DNA of 51,347 nucleotides from JBMORL01 sp049322335 (GTDB lineage Bacteria > Bacteroidota > Bacteroidia > Flavobacteriales_D > UBA2798). The stretch lies in NCBI GenBank assembly GCA_049322335.1, contig JBMORL010000120.1, positions 1 through 51,347 of the forward strand, in the 5' to 3' direction. Positions 47,296 to 51,347 of this stretch are shown here, piece after piece (within the stretch, counting starts at the first letter, position 1; each line of letters starts with the position of its first letter). The notes below the pieces were generated by a model. It saw nothing but the letters and a program-made list of their open reading frames with translations, was not told the DNA's origin and did no database searches. The position numbers and the translations under genes are program-made.

Positions 47296-47343
47296 AAAAG
47301 GTAACCCAATTTATAAATTTTTTTGGTTGGAGGGTTACCTTTT
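47296..47343. promoter_or_regulatory. 12-bp perfect inverted repeat between the divergent ECF operon and lipoprotein gene
   Basis: AAAAGGTAACCC (47296-47307) and its exact reverse complement GGGTTACCTTTT (47332-47343) flank a 24-bp AT-rich centre. The left arm lies 18 bases from the sigma start and the right arm 51 bases from the lipoprotein start, with a weak -7 like sequence (TATAAATTG, minus strand) in the centre. It could be an operator for a dimeric regulator, or two sigma-dependent promoter elements facing opposite ways. Confidence 0.6.
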
Positions 47344-47393
47344 ATTGATTTTGGGTATAAAGGGGCAGTTTAACCCTAAAAAAAGACCAAAAA

Positions 47394-47603
47394 ATGAAAA
47401 AAGTAACAAGCATCCTGTTCGCAGGATTTTTCGCTGTAGCGTTGATCGCTTGCGGTGGTGAGAAGAAAAAAGCTGATGACAAAAAAGGTGGAGACACCAC
47501 AAAAACTGAAGCTCCTGCTCCTGAGCCTACTCCTGAGCCTACTCCCGAGCCGGTTGACACGACTGCTGCTCCTGCAGACGCTGCTGTTGAGACTACCAAG
47601 TAA
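47394..47603 (+). CDS. small proline-rich lipoprotein
   Basis: The 69-residue protein has a lipoprotein signal peptide ending LIAC (Cys20 acylated), followed by GGEKKKADDKKGGD, a PEPTPEPTPEP repeat and an Ala/Thr tail. It has no folded domain; the mature 50 residues are a charged and Pro-rich flexible stalk. It is divergent from the ECF sigma operon across the inverted repeat and is therefore a candidate member of that regulon. It ends at its own terminator. Function unknown. Confidence 0.8.
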   Translation: MKKVTSILFAGFFAVALIACGGEKKKADDKKGGDTTKTEAPAPEPTPEPTPEPVDTTAAPADAAVETTK

Positions 47604-47619
47604 TCTCATTCGAACGATA

Positions 47620-47650
47620 AAAAAGGCTGCCCGAAAAGGCGGCCTTTTTT
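47620..47650 (+). terminator. rho-independent terminator after the small lipoprotein
   Basis: AAAAAGGCTGCC, a CGAAAA loop and GGCGGCCTTTTTT form a 12-bp stem (one wobble pair) ending in T residues, about 17 bases after the stop codon. The stretch 47651-47821 that follows holds only AT-rich leader and the next promoter. Confidence 0.88.
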
Positions 47651-47783
47651 ATTTACAAACCCGTGCAACTGCCTCGTTCATAAGTCCGTCTTATGTTTTG
47701 AAACAAAAAATTTGGTTTGTTTAAGACATAACGAAATTTTCTATCGTTGAACTAAAGTTTTTCATAGATTAAATTTTTTGTTA

Positions 47784-47791
47784 TACTTTTG
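47784..47791 (+). promoter_or_regulatory. -7 element (TACTTTTG) before the secreted-protein operon
   Basis: TACTTTTG exactly fits TAnnTTTG, 30 bases before the small ORF at 47822. A convincing -33 TTTG at the right distance is not seen. Confidence 0.5.
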
Positions 47792-47821
47792 TCAACAATT
47801 TTGTAAACAGGCAAAAAGGCT

Positions 47822-47914
47822 ATGAAAAGACAGGATGAAATGTTTATTGGAAGAATTATCCCCGGGCATAGCTTTTTCTCACAGAAATTCAATTTAAAAA
47901 AATCTGAACTATGA
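47822..47914 (+). CDS. 30-codon small ORF coupled to the 47911 gene
   Basis: An ATG 30 bases after the -7 element opens a 30-residue frame (MKRQDEMFIGRIIPGHSFFS, then QKFNLKKSEL) whose stop overlaps the next start as ATGA. It has no signal peptide. It may be a leader peptide whose translation feeds the downstream gene, or a small protein, or a chance frame; the ATGA overlap and the position right after the promoter favour a real translated ORF. Confidence 0.4.
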   Translation: MKRQDEMFIGRIIPGHSFFSQKFNLKKSEL

Positions 47915-48366
47915 ATAAAGTTTTACTGTTTTTTGCTGCATTTATACTTAGTGCCGGAATTGCATTTTCGCAATCACACAACCAGAAATCATCGGAGTAT
48001 CATATTAAGAAAACGGAAAAAACCGATATCTGGTTTGTGGCATTTAAAACCAGCGAAACCCCATTTCCCACCGAAGCATTTACATTGGCCAATGCTGATT
48101 ATTTTATTACCACTGTTCAGGGATGGATCAGTAACAACCAGGCTCTTTTTGCATCCATCATCAATAATCGCGTAACCGGAAATTTTATTATTCTGAAAAG
48201 AAGCGATTATTATAAAATGCCTGCCGAAAAACAGGATCTGCTGAAAGAATGGGTGAAAAATATCGAACGATATTTCCAGATGCAGGATAATTACCAGATA
48301 GACGATGTAAAAAGATACCTGCTTTCTGCATCTGATTTTTCTACCCTGCAATCATTAATCAAATAA
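47911..48366 (+). CDS. small secreted protein, function unknown
   Basis: The 151-residue protein has a signal peptide (1-20, LSAGIAFSQ). The mature part is mixed alpha/beta (TDIWFVAFKTSE; FTLANADYFITTVQGWISNN; NFIILKRSDYYKMPAEKQDLLKEWVKNIERYF). It has no cysteine and no motif I know. It is 31 bases upstream of the giant repeat-protein gene on the same strand and may be its co-secreted partner or an unrelated envelope protein. Confidence 0.78.
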   Translation: MNKVLLFFAAFILSAGIAFSQSHNQKSSEYHIKKTEKTDIWFVAFKTSETPFPTEAFTLANADYFITTVQGWISNNQALFASIINNRVTGNFIILKRSDYYKMPAEKQDLLKEWVKNIERYFQMQDNYQIDDVKRYLLSASDFSTLQSLIK

Positions 48367-48397
48367 TTTAAAAATCCAGCCTCAAAATAATCAAGTT

Positions 48398-51347
48398 ATG
48401 ATGAAACGTTTATTCTCATCATTGGCATTAACAGCAATATCCATTGTTTCTGTAAATGCACAGACCTACACTCACCCCACTGTTGGGCAACAAAACACCT
48501 ATGCAGGAACCTGCGAAGTGAATACCTGCTCCGGAACCTACTACGATAATGGTGGTGTTGGAGGAAGTGCCGTAGCCAGTGGTGCTGCAGGTAACTATAC
48601 CAATAATATTAATGCTGTTTACCGCACATTTTGCCCAAGTACACCGGGCGGAAGAGTAAGCCTTACGTTTACTGCTTTTACTCTTGAAAATCCGGGTGGC
48701 GGACCTGGCCCGGGCGGATGTTGGGATTATATGCAAATCGGAAACGGCCCGACACAAAACAGCCCCGTGATCGCACAGGGTTGCGGAACATCACTTAATG
48801 GAGCTACTGTAACCTCTACTGATGCCAGCGGTTGTTTAACTATTCGTTTTACTTCAGATAATACTATTAACCGTTTGGGATGGGCTGCCACTATCAGCTG
48901 TGTTGCCGGTGGTGGTCCGAGTGGAACCGACAACTACGACTGTATAAATGCAACGGGTATTTGTGATAACGGATTTTCATTTTCAGGATTAAGTGACGGC
49001 CCGGGATTAATTTCGGATGACTGTGGCGGTGCAAGCTGTGTGGTAAGTGAAAACTTTTCCAACTGGTATGAGTTTACCGTTCAAACCTCCGGAACACTTG
49101 GATTTGATATACAGGTAGGCGCCAGCGGGGATGACTATGACTTTGCTGTTTATCAATCCAACAGTTGTTCTGCTTTGGGAGCACCCGTTAGATGTTCTTA
49201 TGCAGCTACTGCTGGTGCTACAGGATTAGGAAATGGTGCTGTTGATAATTCTGAAGACGTTAGTGGTGACGGTTGGGTAGCAGGTATGAATGTAACTGCA
49301 GGACAACATTACTATTTATTAATTAACGAATGGACCCCAAATAACAGTACATTCACACTAAACTGGACAGGTACTGCCACTGTAAATACTCCCACACCAG
49401 GATTTACAATCGGGGCAACCAATTATACCAGCCCTGCCGCCTATTCGGTTTGCCAGGGTGACCCTTTGACTATTTTTGCCAATGGAACCGGTGGAACATA
49501 CAGTTGGTGGACAGCTCCGGTGGGTGGGGTTAATCTTGCCAATGGAATTTCTTACAGCCCGCCTACAGGTGCACCGGGTTCAACAAATTATTATCTGCAG
49601 GAAGTAACGTCTTCAGGATGTACTTCTCCAAGAGGAGTAATTACTGTAACTGTTACTGCGCCCCCATCTGCAACTATTTCCTATGCCAGCCCATTTTGTA
49701 CAACAGCTGGTCCACAAAACGTAACACAAACCGGAACTGCTGGTGGAACTTACAGCGCTGCTCCAGCGGGCTTAACGATAAACGCTGCATCCGGACAAAT
49801 TACCCCTTCTACAAGTACAGCCGGAACCTATACTGTAACTTATAGCATTCCTGCAGCAGGAGGATGTGCTGCATTTTCTACCACCGCTTCAGTTACCATT
49901 ACTCAAGCGCCTTCTGCTACCATTTCTTATTCGGGATCTCCATGGTGTACGACTGCGGGTGTTCAAAACGTAACTCAAACCGGAACTGCGGGCGGTACAT
50001 ATACTGCTGCTCCGGCAGGACTAAGTATTAATGCCGCAACAGGACAGATTACTCCATCTACTTCTTCGGCAGGAACCTATACTGTAACGTATACCATCGC
50101 TGCTTCTGGCGGATGCGCTGCATTCACAACAACTGCTTCGGTTACTATCACTACTGCACCTTCAGCAACCATTTCCTATTCGGGATCTCCATGGTGTACA
50201 ACTGCGGGTGTTCAAAACGTAACTCAAACCGGAACTGCGGGCGGTACATATACTGCTGCTCCGGCAGGATTAAGTATTAATGCTGCAACAGGACAGATTA
50301 CTCCGTCTACTTCTTCAGCAGGAACCTATACTGTAACGTATACCATCGCTGCTTCTGGCGGATGCGCTGCATTCACAACAACTGCTTCGGTTACTATAAC
50401 AGCAGCTCCTTCAGCAACCATTTCATATGCCGGATCGCCTTTCTGTACAACAGCCGGACCAGCTAACGTAACACAAACAGGAACTGCCGGTGGAACTTAT
50501 ACTGCTGCTCCTGCGGGATTAACCATTAACGCTGCTACAGGACAAATTACCCCGGGAACAAGTACAGCAGGAACCTATACTGTAACGTATACCATCGCTG
50601 CTTCTGGCGGATGCGCTGCATACACAACAACTGCTTCGGTTACTATCACTACAGCACCTTCAGCAACCATTTCCTATTCGGGATCTCCATGGTGTACAAC
50701 TGCGGGTGTTCAAAACGTAACTCAAACCGGAACTGCGGGCGGTACATATACTGCTGCTCCGGCAGGATTAAGTATTAATGCTGCAACGGGACAGATTACT
50801 CCATCTACTTCTTCAGCAGGAACCTATACTGTAACGTATACCATCGCTGCTTCTGGCGGATGCGCTGCATTCACAACAACTGCTTCAGTTACTATAACAG
50901 CAGCTCCTTCAGCAACCATTTCATATGCCGGATCGCCTTTCTGTACAACAGCCGGGCCAGCTAACGTAACACAAACAGGAACTGCCGGTGGAACTTATAC
51001 TGCTGCTCCTGCGGGATTAACCATTAACGCTGCTACGGGACAGATTACTCCATCTACTTCTTCGGCAGGAACCTATACTGTAACCTATACCATCGCTGCT
51101 TCTGGCGGATGTGCTGCGTTCACAACAACCGCTTCTGTTACTATAACAGCAGCTCCTTCAGCAACCATTTCTTATGCCGGCTCACCATTCTGTACTACTT
51201 CAGGACCCGGAAACGTAACACAAACAGGAACTGCCGGTGGAACTTATACTGCTGCTCCTGCGGGATTAACTATTAATGCTGCAACAGGCCAGGTTACACC
51301 GGGAACAAGTACAGCAGGAACTTACACGGTTACCTATACAATTCCTG
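48398..51347 (+). CDS. giant secreted repeat protein with CUB-like domain, 3' end beyond the window
   Basis: One open frame runs without a stop from the ATG at 48398 (or 48401) to the window end, 983 codons so far. Signal peptide about 1-23 (ISIVSVNAQ). A CUB-like domain lies at about 75-168 (RVSLTFTAFTLENPGGG, CWDYMQIGNG, CLTIRFTSDN, GWAATISC). A beta domain of PPC-like character lies at about 180-327 (DYDFAVYQSNSC, GDGWVAG, HYYLLINEWTPNNSTFTL), then an Ig-like module (about 335-420; SVCQGDPLTIFANG). From residue 424 there are near-identical 82-83-residue repeats, each with two cysteines. This is the plan of Bacteroidota adhesins and gliding/surface proteins exported by the type IX system; the diagnostic C-terminal sorting domain would lie outside the window, so the export route is inferred. 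Confidence 0.88.
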   Translation, partial: MMKRLFSSLALTAISIVSVNAQTYTHPTVGQQNTYAGTCEVNTCSGTYYDNGGVGGSAVASGAAGNYTNNINAVYRTFCPSTPGGRVSLTFTAFTLENPGGGPGPGGCWDYMQIGNGPTQNSPVIAQGCGTSLNGATVTSTDASGCLTIRFTSDNTINRLGWAATISCVAGGGPSGTDNYDCINATGICDNGFSFSGLSDGPGLISDDCGGASCVVSENFSNWYEFTVQTSGTLGFDIQVGASGDDYDFAVYQSNSCSALGAPVRCSYAATAGATGLGNGAVDNSEDVSGDGWVAGMNVTAGQHYYLLINEWTPNNSTFTLNWTGTATVNTPTPGFTIGATNYTSPAAYSVCQGDPLTIFANGTGGTYSWWTAPVGGVNLANGISYSPPTGAPGSTNYYLQEVTSSGCTSPRGVITVTVTAPPSATISYASPFCTTAGPQNVTQTGTAGGTYSAAPAGLTINAASGQITPSTSTAGTYTVTYSIPAAGGCAAFSTTASVTITQAPSATISYSGSPWCTTAGVQNVTQTGTAGGTYTAAPAGLSINAATGQITPSTSSAGTYTVTYTIAASGGCAAFTTTASVTITTAPSATISYSGSPWCTTAGVQNVTQTGTAGGTYTAAPAGLSINAATGQITPSTSSAGTYTVTYTIAASGGCAAFTTTASVTITAAPSATISYAGSPFCTTAGPANVTQTGTAGGTYTAAPAGLTINAATGQITPGTSTAGTYTVTYTIAASGGCAAYTTTASVTITTAPSATISYSGSPWCTTAGVQNVTQTGTAGGTYTAAPAGLSINAATGQITPSTSSAGTYTVTYTIAASGGCAAFTTTASVTITAAPSATISYAGSPFCTTAGPANVTQTGTAGGTYTAAPAGLTINAATGQITPSTSSAGTYTVTYTIAASGGCAAFTTTASVTITAAPSATISYAGSPFCTTSGPGNVTQTGTAGGTYTAAPAGLTINAATGQVTPGTSTAGTYTVTYTIP
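49667..51347 (+). repeat. coding tandem repeats of 246-249 bp
   Basis: Repeat starts are at 49667, 49913, 50162, 50411, 50660, 50909 and 51158: one period of 246 bp, five of 249 bp, and a seventh repeat cut by the window end. Two types occur, W (SGSPWCTTAGVQ; copies 2, 3, 5) and F (AGSPFCTTAGPA-like; copies 1, 4, 6, 7). Copies 3 and 5 differ by only about three bases; copies 4 and 6 are almost identical in their first half. Confidence 0.95.

Noticed and set aside
47651..47783. Possible dyad around TTATGT and GACATAAC in the leader of the secreted-protein operon
   Set aside because: The arms do not match beyond six bases; a real hairpin or operator is not supported.

Overview
The window looks like a core-chromosome segment of a Bacteroidota bacterium, perhaps a Flavobacteriia- or Sphingobacteriia-type lineage. 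I cannot place the genus by eye. The grounds are: many genes are preceded by the Bacteroidota -7 element TAnnTTTG rather than a Shine-Dalgarno; there is a TonB-dependent receptor with an N-terminal carboxypeptidase-regulatory-like domain, a Porin_10-like beta barrel, a DUF4412-like protein, SPOR-like surface proteins and a giant repetitive secreted protein of type IX secretion style. I see no prophage, transposase, integrase or CRISPR array.

Layout. 1-2.5 kb: tandem repeat and TonB-dependent receptor. 2.6-9.2 kb: a first, divergent UvrA paralogue, two small unknown genes, then a leftward set: O-methyltransferase, M16 peptidase, MscL and a membrane-anchored J-domain protein. 9.2-12 kb: secreted TPR/DUF2723-like protein, ECF sigma factor and a one-span anti-sigma-like protein. 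12-13.8 kb: putative porin. 13.8-19.1 kb: a complete leftward rRNA operon (16S, tRNA-Ile, tRNA-Ala, 23S, 5S) with two tandem promoters, boxA-like sites and a GNRA-capped terminator. 19.1-29 kb: housekeeping and envelope genes (SDR, sucC, DUF4412, M61 peptidase, a RidA with a lipoprotein signal, lpd, small membrane proteins, PBP4-type carboxypeptidase), interrupted by a 17-bp tandem repeat. 29-38 kb: an exopolysaccharide cluster with overlapping genes (asparagine-synthetase-like amidotransferase, GT4, Wza-like exporter, Wzc-like tyrosine kinase with a Tyr-Gly tail, RmlC-type epimerase, WecA-like initiating transferase, lytic transglycosylase). 38-41.7 kb: canonical uvrA and a LOG-family nucleotide hydrolase. 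41.8-45.5 kb: SPOR-like surface proteins. 45.6-51.3 kb: an ECF sigma factor next to an anti-sigma-like protein carrying a complete periplasmic trypsin-like protease, facing a small lipoprotein across a 12-bp inverted repeat; then a coupled small ORF, a small secreted protein, and the start of a very large secreted repeat protein that runs off the window.

How the parts fit. The EPS genes form a transport-coupled assembly line: initiating phosphosugar transferase, glycosyltransferase, sugar epimerase, export channel and tyrosine-kinase co-polymerase, with a transglycosylase that may open peptidoglycan for the export apparatus. Two separate ECF/anti-sigma pairs suggest two envelope-sensing circuits. 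The second, with its protease fusion, is the most unusual architecture here. Gene starts were chosen mainly from the position of TAnnTTTG elements and from signal-peptide position, and several differ from the longest open frame.
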